A DNA stretch of 64,000 nt from Rugamonas rivuli (GCF_009380165.1 NZ_WHUF01000012.1:62001-126000), one strand, 5' to 3'. Positions 50,212-61,726 are shown, counted from the first letter of the stretch. Program-made: numbers and translations. The notes: generated from the sequence alone by a model not told the origin.

Positions 50212-51039
50212 ATGCAAATTAAAATTAACGACGTGTTGCGCAGCTACATCGAGCCGCTGACCGAGGCCGAATACACGGCGTTGGAGCGCAGCATCCTGGT
50301 GGAAGGCTGCCGCGACGCGCTGGTGCTGTGGGAAGATGTGCTGGTCGACGGCCACAACCGCTATCAGATCTGCCAGCAGCACGGGGTGCCGTTCAAGGTC
50401 ACGGAGAACACCAGTTTCCGCAACCTGGACGACGTCAAGCTGTGGATGATCGATAACAATCTGGGCCGCCGCAGCATTTCCGACTTCCAGCGCGGCGTGC
50501 TGGCGTTGCGCAAGAAGGAAATCGTCGCCGCCCGCGTGGCCGAGCTGGCCGCACAGGCCGCCGCCGAGGATGCCGCCATCGCGCCGCCCGAAGGCGAGGC
50601 GCCCAAGGCCAAGCCGGCCGCCATGCCGCTGACCTCGCGCGAGGACATCGCCCGCGCCGCGCGCCTGAGCAGCGCCACCATCAGCCAGATCGAAAAGATC
50701 CAGAAGACGGCGACGCCGGAACTGGTGGAGGCGGTACGCTCGGGGACGATCTCGATCAACGCCGCCGCCACCGTGGCCTCGCTGCCGGAAGCCGACCAGG
50801 TGGCCGCGGTCGCCGGCGGCAAGAAGGAGCTGCAGAAGGCCGCCAAGGAAGTGCGCGAGCTGCGCGCCGCCTCGCGTCCGGCCAAGGAAGCCAAGGAGGG
50901 CGGCGGCGACTACCGTCCGATGACCGAGGTGGACGAGCTGCGGGCGGAAAACGCTTCGCTCAAGGAAAAGAACGCCGCGCTGCGGTCGGAAATCACCGCG
51001 CTGCAACTGCGCATCTCGGAGCTGGTCGACGCCAGCTAA
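50212..51039 (+). CDS. ParB/Srx-fold DNA-binding-like protein
   Basis: 275 residues, GAGGATAA upstream. The N-terminal ParB-like nuclease/CTPase fold has LVDGHNRYQICQQHGVPFKV (VDGHxR near 45) and a helix-turn-helix-like segment near 140-180 (SREDIARAARLSSATISQIEKIQKTATPELVEAVRSGTISINAAAT). The C terminus is a coiled coil (VDELRAENASLKEKNAALRSEITALQLRISELV). There is no ParA partner, so it is probably not a partition ParB. Such orphans occur as regulators or remnants of plasmid systems. Confidence 0.85.
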   Translation: MQIKINDVLRSYIEPLTEAEYTALERSILVEGCRDALVLWEDVLVDGHNRYQICQQHGVPFKVTENTSFRNLDDVKLWMIDNNLGRRSISDFQRGVLALRKKEIVAARVAELAAQAAAEDAAIAPPEGEAPKAKPAAMPLTSREDIARAARLSSATISQIEKIQKTATPELVEAVRSGTISINAAATVASLPEADQVAAVAGGKKELQKAAKEVRELRAASRPAKEAKEGGGDYRPMTEVDELRAENASLKEKNAALRSEITALQLRISELVDAS

Positions 51040-51071
51040 GCTGTTCACCCCTCACTGTACGGAGTCTGCCG

Positions 51072-53270
51072 ATGCGCGCCTTGCCTGCCTTGTTGTGTTG
51101 TATTGCGATGAATGCGGCGGCAGCGCCACCGGCAGTCCCCTCCGAGGTAGCCAGGCTGAAGGCGGCGGCACAGCGCGTGACCATCCTGCGCGACAAATGG
51201 GGCATCCCCCACGTCTACGGCAAGACCGATGCCGACGCCGTGTTCGGCCTGATGTACGCACAGGCCGAGGATGACTTCAAGCGGGTCGAACTCAATTACA
51301 TCAACGCCATGGGCCGGCTGGCCGAGGTCGAAGGCGAGGCCGAGCTGTATCGCGACCTGCGCATGAAGCTGTTCATCAATCCGGCGGACTTGCAGGCGCA
51401 GTACCGGCAAAGCCCGCCGTGGCTGAAGAAGCTGATGACGGCCTTCGCCGACGGCTTGAACTACTACCTGGCCACGCACCCGGACGTCAAGCCGGCGCTC
51501 ATCACGCACTTCGAACCGTGGATGGCGCTCAGCTTCAGCGAGGGCAGCATCGGCGGCGACATCGAATCGGTGGACCTCAAGCAGTTGCAGGAGTTGTACG
51601 CCAACGGCGCCAAGCTGCCGCTGGCGCCGCCCGTGCTGATCTCGGCGGGTGGGCAGGGCCGCGACCTGGAGAAAGAGCCGGGCGGCTCCAATGGCTTCGC
51701 CATCGCGCCCGCGCTGACCAGGGGCGGCCATGCGCTGCTGCTGATCAATCCGCACACCTCGTTCTACTTCCGGCCCGAGGTGCAGGTGCACAGCGAGCAG
51801 GGCCTGAACGCTTACGGCGCCGTGACCTGGGGCCAGTTCTTCGTCTACCAGGGCTTCAACGACCGTCTGGGCTGGATGCACACCTCCGGCGGCGGCGACG
51901 TCATCGACGAATACCTGGAAACCATCAGCGAAAAGGACGGCCAGTTCTACTACCAGTACGGCCAGGAGCTGCGGCCGCTGAAGGCGGTCGACATCACGCT
52001 GCCGTACAAGACGGCGGCCGGCATGGCCAGCAAGGTGGTCAAGGTCTACTACAGCCACCACGGCCCCATCGTGCGCTCGAAAGACGGCAAGTGGATCGCC
52101 GTGCGCCTGATGAACGAACCGCTGAAGGCGCTGACGCAATCCTACATCCGCACCAAGGCCCGCAGCTACAAGGACTTCTACAAGGCGATGGAGTTGCGCA
52201 CCAATTCGTCCAACAACACCGTGTACGCGGATGCCGACGGCAATATCGCCTACTTCCACGGTAACTTCATTCCGCGCCGCGATCCCAAGTTCGACTGGAA
52301 GCATCCGGTCGACGGCAGCGATCCTGCCACCGAATGGCAAGGCCTGCACGCGGTGAAGGAAACCATCACGCTGTTCAATCCGAAGAACGGCTGGATACAG
52401 AACACCAACAACTGGCCGTACACGGCGGCCGGCGCGTACAGCCCCAAGGCGCGTGACTATCCGGCCTACATGTCGATGAACCCCGAGAACCCGCGCGGCA
52501 TCCACGCGGTGCGGGTATTGGAGAACAAGAAGAACTTCACGCTCGACAGCCTGATCGCCAGTGCCTACGACAGTCAGTTGCCGGCCTTCGAGCCGCTGCT
52601 GCCGCAACTGTTCGCGGCGTGGGATGAGCTGCCGGCCGGCGATACGCTCAAGGGCAGCCTGGCGCCGCAGATCGCCGCGCTGCGCGGCTGGGACATGCGC
52701 TACGCGCTGGACTCGGTGCCAACTTCGCTGGCGGTGTTCTGGGCGCAGGATTTGACGGCCACCTACGGCGCGGCGGCCAAGGCACGCGAGGTGCTGGTGC
52801 TCGACTACATCCAGGCCGCGATCACGCCGCAGCAACGCCTGCAAGCGCTGGAGCGCGCCGCGGCCAAGCTGACGGCGGACTTCGGCACATGGCAGACGCC
52901 ATGGGGCGATATAAATCGTTTTCAACGTTTGACCGGCGACATCGTCCAGCCCTTCGACGACAGCAAGCCCAGCTTGCCGGTGGCCTTCGCTTCAGCCAAC
53001 TGGGGCTCGCTGGCCGCCTACGGCATGACCAGCAAGAGCAAGACCAAGCGCCTCTACGGCGAGCGCGGCAACAGCTTCGTGGCGGCGGTGGAGTTCGGGC
53101 CGCGCATCAAGGCGCGCAGCATCCTGGCGGGCGGGGAAAGCGGCGACCCGGCCTCGCCGCATTTCAGCGACCAGGCCGCGATGTACGCGCGCGGGGAGTT
53201 CAAGGAAGTGTTGTTCTACAAGGCTGACGTGGAAAAGAACCTGGAGCGCAAATATCACCCAGGTGACTGA
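51072..53270 (+). CDS. Penicillin/acyl-homoserine-lactone acylase family Ntn hydrolase
   Basis: 732 residues, GGAGT upstream. A signal peptide (MRALPALLCCIAMNAAAA) is followed by the alpha chain, then the autocleavage site EPGGSNGFAI with the nucleophile Ser206 of the mature beta chain. Further family segments are LLINPHTSFYFRPEVQVHSEQGLNAYGAVTWG and TRTKARSYKDFYKAM-like regions. It cleaves amide bonds of acyl side chains: penicillin, acylated homoserine lactones or other N-acyl compounds. Quorum quenching is possible, but the chain specificity cannot be read. Its end overlaps the next gene by 16 bp. Confidence 0.95.
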   Translation: MRALPALLCCIAMNAAAAPPAVPSEVARLKAAAQRVTILRDKWGIPHVYGKTDADAVFGLMYAQAEDDFKRVELNYINAMGRLAEVEGEAELYRDLRMKLFINPADLQAQYRQSPPWLKKLMTAFADGLNYYLATHPDVKPALITHFEPWMALSFSEGSIGGDIESVDLKQLQELYANGAKLPLAPPVLISAGGQGRDLEKEPGGSNGFAIAPALTRGGHALLLINPHTSFYFRPEVQVHSEQGLNAYGAVTWGQFFVYQGFNDRLGWMHTSGGGDVIDEYLETISEKDGQFYYQYGQELRPLKAVDITLPYKTAAGMASKVVKVYYSHHGPIVRSKDGKWIAVRLMNEPLKALTQSYIRTKARSYKDFYKAMELRTNSSNNTVYADADGNIAYFHGNFIPRRDPKFDWKHPVDGSDPATEWQGLHAVKETITLFNPKNGWIQNTNNWPYTAAGAYSPKARDYPAYMSMNPENPRGIHAVRVLENKKNFTLDSLIASAYDSQLPAFEPLLPQLFAAWDELPAGDTLKGSLAPQIAALRGWDMRYALDSVPTSLAVFWAQDLTATYGAAAKAREVLVLDYIQAAITPQQRLQALERAAAKLTADFGTWQTPWGDINRFQRLTGDIVQPFDDSKPSLPVAFASANWGSLAAYGMTSKSKTKRLYGERGNSFVAAVEFGPRIKARSILAGGESGDPASPHFSDQAAMYARGEFKEVLFYKADVEKNLERKYHPGD

Positions 53271-53791
53271 GGTGCGCCGCCGGGCAGTGCATCGCCGATG
53301 GTTTTCGACGGAGCGGAGCTTGCCTCCGCTTCCGCCGCTGCAGCGGCCAGGGCTGCCGCAGCGGCCCGCGCCGCAGGTGACGCATAGCGCGTCTGCGGCG
53401 GTGCTTGTTCTGGGGGCGGCGCCGGCGCCACGACGGGCTCGGCGACGGGTTCCTTGCTCCACGCCAGATTCTCGACCTTGTTGTTGCGCAGGTTGCCGTC
53501 CTTGTGGCGCACGTACTTCAAGCCCGATGGATTGGGCAGGTGCGCCTCGGCCACCAGGTCGTGCACCAGGAACTCGCCGGTGCGGTTGCCGTTGCGCAGC
53601 TTGACCATCAAACCGTCCGGCGTGACCTTGGGCCGCAGCGCCGTCACTTTGGGGCCGCCGGAGGCCAGCACGCGGCCATCCTTCGACACCTTGTAAAAGT
53701 CGCTGCCGGGCACCGGCTTGGCGCTGGCCACGCCGACCGAGTAGAGGGCGCCGATGGCCAGTACGCCAATGATGATGAAGAGGAATTCCAT
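53255..53791 (-). CDS. Membrane-anchored HNH-like domain protein
   Basis: 178 residues. One N-terminal membrane segment (MEFLFIIIGVLAIGALYSVGVASA) precedes an HNH-type motif: VHDLVAEAHLPNPSGLKYVRHKDGNLRNNKVENLAW near 75-112, with the H-D-G-N and N residues of phage HNH enzymes. An Ala/Pro-rich disordered tail follows. It is odd for an HNH domain to be anchored; it may be non-catalytic and act as a DNA- or cell-wall-binding module. It converges with the acylase gene and overlaps it by 16 bp. Confidence 0.8.
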   Translation of the reverse strand: MEFLFIIIGVLAIGALYSVGVASAKPVPGSDFYKVSKDGRVLASGGPKVTALRPKVTPDGLMVKLRNGNRTGEFLVHDLVAEAHLPNPSGLKYVRHKDGNLRNNKVENLAWSKEPVAEPVVAPAPPPEQAPPQTRYASPAARAAAAALAAAAAEAEASSAPSKTIGDALPGGAPQSPG

Positions 53792-53842
53792 GAGCTTTCG
53801 GGCTGCTTTCCGGCTGAATAGTCAATGCCCGGATACTAGCAC

Positions 53843-55018
53843 CTAAATCGCGTCGAGCGAACGGCGAATATCGGCCCTTAAATCCTCTATATCCTCGATT
53901 CCCACCGACAGCCGTATCAAGCCGTCGCCGATGCCCAGCTTGGCCCGCGTTTCCGGCGGGATGGTGGCGTGCGTCATCAGCGCCGGATGCTCGATCAGGC
54001 TTTCGACGCCGCCCAGGCTTTCGGCCAGCGCGAACACCGAGCAGGTTTCCAGGAAGCGGCGCGCGCCAGCCAGGTCGGTCTTCAGGTCGATCGAGATGAT
54101 GCCGCCGAAGCCGTCCATCTGGCGCTTGGCCAGTTCGTGCTGCGGGTGCGACTCCAGGCCAGGGTAGTAGACCTTGCGCACTTCCGGCTGCTGCTCCAGC
54201 CAGCGGGCCAGGTCCAGCGCGCTGCGGCAGTGGCGCTCCATGCGGATCGCCAGCGTCTTCACGCCGCGCAGCGCCAGGAAGCTGTCGAACGGGCCGGCGA
54301 TGGCGCCCACCGAGTTTTGCAGGAAGCCGACCTGCTCGCACCAAGCCTGCTGGTGCGGCTCTCCGCCCACCACGGCGATGCCGCCGATGATGTCGGAGTG
54401 GCCGTTCAAGTACTTGGTGGTCGAGTGCACCACGATATCAAAACCGTGTTCCAGCGGACGCTGCACCAGCGGGCTGGCGAAGGTGTTGTCGGCCACGGCG
54501 ATGATGCCGCGCTCGCGGCAGATCTTGGCGATCGCCTTCAGGTCGGCCAGCTTGAGCATCGGGTTGGTCGGGGTTTCCACCCACACCATCTTGGTCTCGG
54601 GGCGGATCGCGGCGAGCAGGTTTTCCGGATTGGTCAGGTCGACGTAGGTGAAGTCGTGGCCCGCGCTGCGGCGGCGCACCCGCTCGAACAGGCGGTAGCT
54701 GCCGCCGTACATGTCGTCGCCGGCGATGATGTGCGAGCCGGCGTCGGCCAGTTCCAGCACCGTCGAGATCGCCGCGAGGCCGGAGGCGAAGGCGAAGCCC
54801 TGGGCGCCGCCTTCCAGGTCGGCCACGCAGCGCTCCAATGCCCAGCGGGTCGGGTTGTGCGAGCGGCCGTAGTCCAGGCCCTTGTGCACGCCAGGGCTGT
54901 CCTGCACGAAGGTGGAGGTGGCGTAAATCGGCGGCATGATGGCGCCGGTGGTCGGGTCGGGCGACTGGCCGCCGTGGATCACGCGGGTGGCCAGGTGGGC
55001 TTTTTTGTTGTCGTTCAA
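53843..55018 (-). CDS. Cystathionine gamma-lyase / gamma-synthase (PLP, Cys/Met metabolism)
   Basis: 391 residues, the family's usual length. PLP motifs: QGFAFASGLAAISTVL, the Asp of IAVADNTFASPL, and Lys202 in HSTTKYLNGHSD. The C-terminal SLGGVESLIEHPALMTHATIP is diagnostic of cystathionine gamma-lyase/synthase. The ATG overlaps the stop of the upstream cystathionine beta-synthase (ATGA). Together they make reverse transsulfuration: homocysteine to cysteine via cystathionine. Gamma-lyase is preferred because of this partner, but the synthase activity is not excluded. Confidence 0.94.
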   Translation of the reverse strand: MNDNKKAHLATRVIHGGQSPDPTTGAIMPPIYATSTFVQDSPGVHKGLDYGRSHNPTRWALERCVADLEGGAQGFAFASGLAAISTVLELADAGSHIIAGDDMYGGSYRLFERVRRRSAGHDFTYVDLTNPENLLAAIRPETKMVWVETPTNPMLKLADLKAIAKICRERGIIAVADNTFASPLVQRPLEHGFDIVVHSTTKYLNGHSDIIGGIAVVGGEPHQQAWCEQVGFLQNSVGAIAGPFDSFLALRGVKTLAIRMERHCRSALDLARWLEQQPEVRKVYYPGLESHPQHELAKRQMDGFGGIISIDLKTDLAGARRFLETCSVFALAESLGGVESLIEHPALMTHATIPPETRAKLGIGDGLIRLSVGIEDIEDLRADIRRSLDAI

Positions 55019-56382
55019 GATAAAGTCCTTCTCAGGTGGTTCAGCAGGTCGAAGCGGGTAATTAGGCCGTAGAAGGTGTCGCCCTCGGCGACCACGGCGG
55101 TCAGGCCGCGGTCCAGCGTGCTGCGCAGCGCTTGCACGTTGGCGCTCGGGTGCAGCGTTTCCAGGCGCGATGTCATGGTGGTGCCGACCAGGCTGGAGAA
55201 CTGTTCGGCGTGGTTGTCGACCTTGAGCAGCAGGTCCGATTCATCGATGATGCCGACCAGCTTGCCGTTCTCGATCACCGGCAACTGCGCCAGGTCGGTG
55301 CTGCGCATGCGGTTGAAGGCGGTCAGCAGGGTGTCGCCCGGCGCTACGCTGACGACATCGCCTGCGTCGAAGCGGCGGCCGATCAGGTCGCGCAGATCGT
55401 GCAGCGGCGGGCGTTGCAGCAGGCCCTGGTCGTGCATCCAGCCGTCGTTGTAGACCTTGGACAGGTAGCGCGTGCCGGTGTCGCAGACGAAGGTGACCAC
55501 GCGCTTGGGCGTGGTCTGTTCGCGGCAGTACTTGAGCGCGGCGGCCAGCAGCGTGCCGGTCGACGAACCGCCCAGGATGCCCTCGGCGCGCAGCAGGGCG
55601 CGGGCGCTGTCGAAGCTTTCCTGGTCGCTGACGGTGTAGGCCTTGCGCACGCCGGTCATGTCGGCGATGGCGGGAATGAAGTCCTCGCCTATGCCTTCCA
55701 CCGCCCACGAGCCGCTGGTGTCGGAGACGCGGCCGGTGTCGATGTACTCGGTCAGGATGGAACCCTTGGGATCGGCCAGCACGAATTCCACGTTGGGCGC
55801 GGCCTGGCGGAAGTAGCGGGTCAGGCCGGTCAAGGTGCCGGACGAGCCGACACCGACCACAATGGCGTCGAGTTCATGGCCGGTCTGTTCCCAGATCTCC
55901 GGGCCGGTGGTGGTTTCGTGCGCCAGCGGGTTGGCCGGGTTGTTGAACTGGTCGGCGAAGAAGGCGCCCGGCAGTTCGCGCGCCAGCCGCGCCGCGTAGT
56001 CCTGGTAGTACTCGGGGTGGCCCTTGCCGACGTCGGAGCGGGTGGTGCGCACTTCGGCGCCCAGCGCTTTCAGGTGCAGCACTTTTTCGGTGGACATCTT
56101 GTCCGGCACCACCAGCAGCACGCGGTAGCCCTTGAGGCGGCCGACCAGGGCCAGGCCCAGGCCGGTGTTGCCGGCGGTCGCTTCGATGATGGTGCCGCCC
56201 GGTTGCAGGCGGCCGTCGGCTTCGGCCGCTTCGATGATGGACAGGCCGATGCGGTCCTTGATCGAACCGCCGGGATTCTGCGATTCCAGTTTGAGGAACA
56301 ACTGGCAGAGGCCGGTGTCCAGACGGGTGACGGGGACCAGGGGCGTATTGCCGATGAGGTTGAACAATGCGGGGGTAGGCAT
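55015..56382 (-). CDS. Cystathionine beta-synthase with CBS-domain pair
   Basis: 455 residues from the ATG at 56382 (AAGGAG upstream); the frame continues 159 bases further without support. The PLP Lys42 is in NPGGSIKDRIG, followed by EATAGNTGLGLALV and VGVGSSGTLTG, the phosphate cup. A C-terminal CBS pair (DAGDVVSVAPGDTLLTAF onward, then SRLETLHPSANVQALRSTL) should sense S-adenosylmethionine or adenylates. It makes cystathionine from serine and homocysteine and is first in the operon with the gamma-lyase. Confidence 0.95.
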   Translation of the reverse strand: MPTPALFNLIGNTPLVPVTRLDTGLCQLFLKLESQNPGGSIKDRIGLSIIEAAEADGRLQPGGTIIEATAGNTGLGLALVGRLKGYRVLLVVPDKMSTEKVLHLKALGAEVRTTRSDVGKGHPEYYQDYAARLARELPGAFFADQFNNPANPLAHETTTGPEIWEQTGHELDAIVVGVGSSGTLTGLTRYFRQAAPNVEFVLADPKGSILTEYIDTGRVSDTSGSWAVEGIGEDFIPAIADMTGVRKAYTVSDQESFDSARALLRAEGILGGSSTGTLLAAALKYCREQTTPKRVVTFVCDTGTRYLSKVYNDGWMHDQGLLQRPPLHDLRDLIGRRFDAGDVVSVAPGDTLLTAFNRMRSTDLAQLPVIENGKLVGIIDESDLLLKVDNHAEQFSSLVGTTMTSRLETLHPSANVQALRSTLDRGLTAVVAEGDTFYGLITRFDLLNHLRRTLS

Positions 56383-56599
56383 GAAGTGCTCCTTGCAGGA
56401 TGTCGGCGCGGGCGGATTATGTCCGCTCGTGCTTTTTTGAAAAGAGCGGATGGTAGGCCGCTCTGTCGCCGCTGGAAAGGAATGTTTCCGAGTTTGCATA
56501 TGAAAAAAATTATCATTTTCACCGTGCTGTTGGAAAGGCAAGTATGCGCCTTTTTCGCGGGGGACGGTTTATAATCGCGCTCTTCAATCAGGGGTAGTA

Positions 56600-57160
56600 G
56601 TGGCTAAACTTTATTTCCGTTATTCTGCTATGAACGCAGGCAAGTCCACCGCGATGCTGCAAGTGGCGCACAATTACGAAGAGCAGGGGCAGCAGGTGCG
56701 CCTGTTCACCGCCGCCATCGACAACCGCTACGGCGTGGGCCATGTGACGTCGCGGCTGGGGCCGCAGCGCGAGACGGAAGTATTCGATGCCGGCACCGAT
56801 TTCCTGGTCTGCATTGACCAGAAGATCGCCTGCCTGCTGATCGACGAGGCGCAGTTCCTCAGCACGGCCCAGGTGCAGCAGTTGCACCAGCTGGCGCAGG
56901 TGCGCGGCGTGCCGGTCATCACCTACGGCTTGCGCACGGATTTCCGCGGCGAGCCGTTCCCCGGCTCGGCCTACCTGCTGGCGCTGGCCGACGATATTGA
57001 AGAGTTGAAGAACATCTGCACTTGCGGCAAGAAGGCCACGATGAATATCCGCGTCGACGAAAACGGCCGGCGCATCAAGGAAGGCGAGCAGATCAGCATT
57101 GGCGGCAACGAGAGCTACCGCCAGGCTTGCGGCCGCTGTTTTTACACCGACAACCACTAA
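56600..57160 (+). CDS. tdk: Thymidine kinase (type II, zinc-binding)
   Basis: 186 residues from a GTG at 56600, with AGGGG upstream. Motifs: P-loop SAMNAGKST (9-17), Walker B LLIDEAQFL near 80, the lasso/substrate region GLRTDFRGEPFPGS near 112, and zinc ligands CTCGKKA and ACGRCFY. It phosphorylates thymidine for salvage to dTMP. Full length and well matched to the family. The next gene starts 27 bp downstream, so the hydrolase may be co-transcribed. Confidence 0.97.
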   Translation: MAKLYFRYSAMNAGKSTAMLQVAHNYEEQGQQVRLFTAAIDNRYGVGHVTSRLGPQRETEVFDAGTDFLVCIDQKIACLLIDEAQFLSTAQVQQLHQLAQVRGVPVITYGLRTDFRGEPFPGSAYLLALADDIEELKNICTCGKKATMNIRVDENGRRIKEGEQISIGGNESYRQACGRCFYTDNH

Positions 57161-57187
57161 ACTTCTTTCAGCCCGGGAGCGCCGGCC

Positions 57188-58108
57188 ATGTCGTTGAGTA
57201 TCACCGATGTGCCCGCGCTGGATAACCGGCGCGTCAAGACCAGCACCGAAGACGTGCTGATCGACCGCGTAGTGCCGGGCGAAATCCTGGTGATCGCCTT
57301 CGGCTTCGTGTCGTGGGATGCGCGGCCGGACTTCGATTTCTACGGACGCCTGAAAAAGCTGGAGCAAGCCAGTGGGCGCCATCTCAACAAAATTCTCGTG
57401 CGCGATTCCGGCAACAGCTGGTACCACCGCGCCATCGCCGGACTGGGCGAGCATCCCGACGACACGGTTGAGACGCTGCGCGCGCTGGTGGCGGCGATAC
57501 GGCCGAGCAAGGTCGTCACCATCGGCCAGTCGATGGGCGGTTATGCGGCCGTCATGTTCGGGCTGCTGCTCGGGGTGGAGCAGGTGGTCGCCTTCGGTCC
57601 CTTGTCCTTCCTCGATGTGGGCCAGGCCTTGCTGTACCACGACCGCCGCTGGATCGCCGTGATGCGGGCGCTGGCGCAGCAACCGCCGCCGTCGGGCTAC
57701 TACGACCTGGCGGCGCTGGGCCGCGAGCGGGGCGGGCAGACGCAGCTGCACATCGTGTTCGGCACCAAGCCGGACCGGGACGATGCGATCGAGTCTGTCA
57801 ATCTGGACGCCATGCACGCGCACCGGCTGGCGGCGGCCGGCAATTGCACGCTGTATCCGTTTCCGTTTTCGGGCCACGCGGTGGTGCAGCATCTGATCGA
57901 CACCAAGCGCATCAACGGCCTGCTTGCGCGCATCATCGCCGGCATCGAGCTGGCGCCGGAGCCGTTCGATGTCACGCCCGCCTGGCGCGACTGGGTGGCC
58001 GAGAACCTCAGGCTGGGCAGCCCGCCGGCGGAACTGGTGGAGATTTTGCAGCAGCATGGTTTTTCCTACGACAGCAGCGTGGCGGCGGTCGCGGGCGGTG
58101 GCGCATGA
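57188..58108 (+). CDS. Alpha/beta-hydrolase-fold protein
   Basis: 306 residues, GGAG upstream. The nucleophile elbow is TIGQSMGGYAAV with Ser115, the acid is probably in HIVFGTKPDRDD, and the His is in FPFSGHAVVQHL. There is no signal peptide. It resembles the uncharacterised hydrolases seen near capsule/polysaccharide or peptidase genes; the substrate is not clear. Its stop overlaps the next ATG (ATGA), so the metalloprotease gene is translationally coupled. Confidence 0.85.
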   Translation: MSLSITDVPALDNRRVKTSTEDVLIDRVVPGEILVIAFGFVSWDARPDFDFYGRLKKLEQASGRHLNKILVRDSGNSWYHRAIAGLGEHPDDTVETLRALVAAIRPSKVVTIGQSMGGYAAVMFGLLLGVEQVVAFGPLSFLDVGQALLYHDRRWIAVMRALAQQPPPSGYYDLAALGRERGGQTQLHIVFGTKPDRDDAIESVNLDAMHAHRLAAAGNCTLYPFPFSGHAVVQHLIDTKRINGLLARIIAGIELAPEPFDVTPAWRDWVAENLRLGSPPAELVEILQQHGFSYDSSVAAVAGGGA

Positions 58109-59247
58109 CGGCTCGGTGCGCGGTCGGCGCATTGGTGTTGTTGGCGGCCTTGCCGGCCTTGGCAGGCGACCAGCTGGCCGCCTGCCGCCTGCCCGAAATG
58201 CAATTGCGTACCGACGTCGGCCTCGGCTTTCCGCGCAAGCCCGATCGCCTGAAGACCACCGGCCAGCTGCGCTTCCGCGTGCTGTTCGTCGACTTTAGCG
58301 ACGCCCCGGCCACGGTCGCGCCGCGCGATGTGCTGTCGATTATCTCGCCGCGCGCGGAGCAGTACTTCAAGGCCGTCTCCTACGGCAAACTGGACGTGAC
58401 GCTGGCCGCCGACCAGCGCTGGATACGCATGCGCAAGCCTTCGTCCGACTATCACTTCGGCCGCGACGCCTCGTTCGACTACCACCGCGCCTACTTCCAG
58501 GAAGCGATAGACCTGGCCGGGCCTGCGGTCGATTATGCCGGCAGCGACGCCATCCTGGTGATCGCCAATCCGGCCACGCAGGCGATCAACTGGGGGCCGG
58601 CCTTCACCGCCAGGCCGGGCCTGGGCGTGCAGGCCGGCGGCCGGGAATTCATCAACGGCGCCACCTCGGGCAGCGATCTGCCGATCCTGGGCTGGGCCTG
58701 GTTTGTGCACGAAATCGGCCACGCGATGTCGCTGGTCGACCTGGCCGGCCCGCGTCCGCCCAGGCAGTTGTGGCACACCTATGTCGGGGAATTCAGCGCC
58801 ATGGGCAACCCGACGGGCAGGGCGCCGGAATACCTGGGCTGGGAGCGCTGGCAGCTGGGCTGGCTCGATGACGCGCAGGTCAGCTGCACCAGCGCCGCCA
58901 GCACCACCTTGACCTTGACGCCGCTCGAACGCTCAGGGGGCGCCAAGCTGGCGCTGGTGCCGACCGGCCCGAACACGGCGCTGGCGGTGGAAAGCCGGCG
59001 GGCCGAAGGCTACGACAGCAAGCTGCAGCGCGCCGGGCTGCTGGTCTACACCGTCGATACGCGGCTGACTTCGCATGACGGCGCGGTGCGCGTGCAGCCG
59101 CCCGGCGACAGCGACGAGCAGCACCTGCAAGCGCTGCTGGCGGTCGGCCAGACGGTGACGGCGGGCGGGCTGTCCGTCACGCTACTGGCCAGCGACGCGC
59201 ACGGCGACACCTTGCGCATCGAGCGCGCGGCAACACATCGGGATTGA
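58105..59247 (+). CDS. Secreted M6-like zinc metalloprotease (HEIGH)
   Basis: 380 residues from the ATG at 58105. A signal peptide (MTARCAVGALVLLAALPALA) precedes a metzincin-type domain. LRFRVLFVDFSDAPATVAPRDVLSII and YFKAVSYGKLDVTLAADQRW are the pattern of immune inhibitor A (M6) proteases. The zinc site is WFVHEIGHAMSLVDL (His202-His206). The C-terminal part is beta-rich. It is coupled to the hydrolase upstream. It is probably a secreted scavenging protease. Confidence 0.88.
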   Translation: MTARCAVGALVLLAALPALAGDQLAACRLPEMQLRTDVGLGFPRKPDRLKTTGQLRFRVLFVDFSDAPATVAPRDVLSIISPRAEQYFKAVSYGKLDVTLAADQRWIRMRKPSSDYHFGRDASFDYHRAYFQEAIDLAGPAVDYAGSDAILVIANPATQAINWGPAFTARPGLGVQAGGREFINGATSGSDLPILGWAWFVHEIGHAMSLVDLAGPRPPRQLWHTYVGEFSAMGNPTGRAPEYLGWERWQLGWLDDAQVSCTSAASTTLTLTPLERSGGAKLALVPTGPNTALAVESRRAEGYDSKLQRAGLLVYTVDTRLTSHDGAVRVQPPGDSDEQHLQALLAVGQTVTAGGLSVTLLASDAHGDTLRIERAATHRD

Positions 59248-59284
59248 CGCCCGCAACCATCGTGGTATAGTTTTCATACAAATT

Positions 59285-59298
59285 TGGTAACGTTTCCA
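59285..59298 (+). promoter_or_regulatory. LacI-family operator, imperfect copy
   Basis: TGGTAACGTTTCCA differs from a perfect palindrome at one pair. It lies 22 bp (two helical turns) upstream of the perfect operator, ahead of the cellulase gene. Confidence 0.65.
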
Positions 59299-59306
59299 AC
59301 CTATTG

Positions 59307-59320
59307 TGGAAGCGCTTCCA
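59307..59320 (+). promoter_or_regulatory. LacI-family operator, perfect palindrome TGGAAGCGCTTCCA
   Basis: A 14-bp perfect palindrome with the central CG step typical of LacI/GalR operators and close in shape to known cellulose-utilisation operators (CebR/CelR type). It sits 47 bp before the GH5 start. No LacI-type regulator is in the window. Confidence 0.75.
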
Positions 59321-59366
59321 TATTTTGTACTGCGGTTCTTCATCACAAAAAAACATTGGAGACTAC

Positions 59367-61460
<2,094 letters not shown>

Positions 61461-61528
61461 CGCCCGGAGGATGTCGCGTTTGATAGCGAGAAATTGACGC
61501 CGGGTGGCCATCGTGCGACGATGCGGCC

Positions 61529-61726
61529 ATGAGCAGCCTGTTTGCACGTAGTACGCTCGCGCCGGCGTGGTTGTGCCGTGACCGCGACATTTTGCTGTAC
61601 CTGGCGCCATCGCTCGTGCTGGCGCTGCTGGTCCGCGCCTTGTCGGCGCGGCACCCCTTCTTTTGGGATGGACAGGAATGGCCGCAGTTTTCCATCCCTG
61701 ACGTGAGGCCAGAATGTTCTCGCTAA
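61529..61726 (+). CDS. Possible small membrane protein
   Basis: 65 residues (MSSLFARSTLAPAWLCRDRD) with a hydrophobic stretch ILLYLAPSLVLALLV. It overlaps the next gene start by 13 bases, which fits coupling, but no ribosome site is seen. Otherwise the stretch 61461-61713 holds nothing I can support. Confidence 0.3.
   Translation: MSSLFARSTLAPAWLCRDRDILLYLAPSLVLALLVRALSARHPFFWDGQEWPQFSIPDVRPECSR

Noticed and set aside
50212..51039. Chromosomal or plasmid partition operon parAB
   Set aside because: No ParA-type ATPase adjacent and no parS-like palindrome recognised, so it is kept as an orphan ParB-like protein.
51045..52925. A 626-residue minus-strand frame over the acylase
   Set aside because: Shadow frame. 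The plus-strand product has a signal peptide and the Ntn nucleophile motif.
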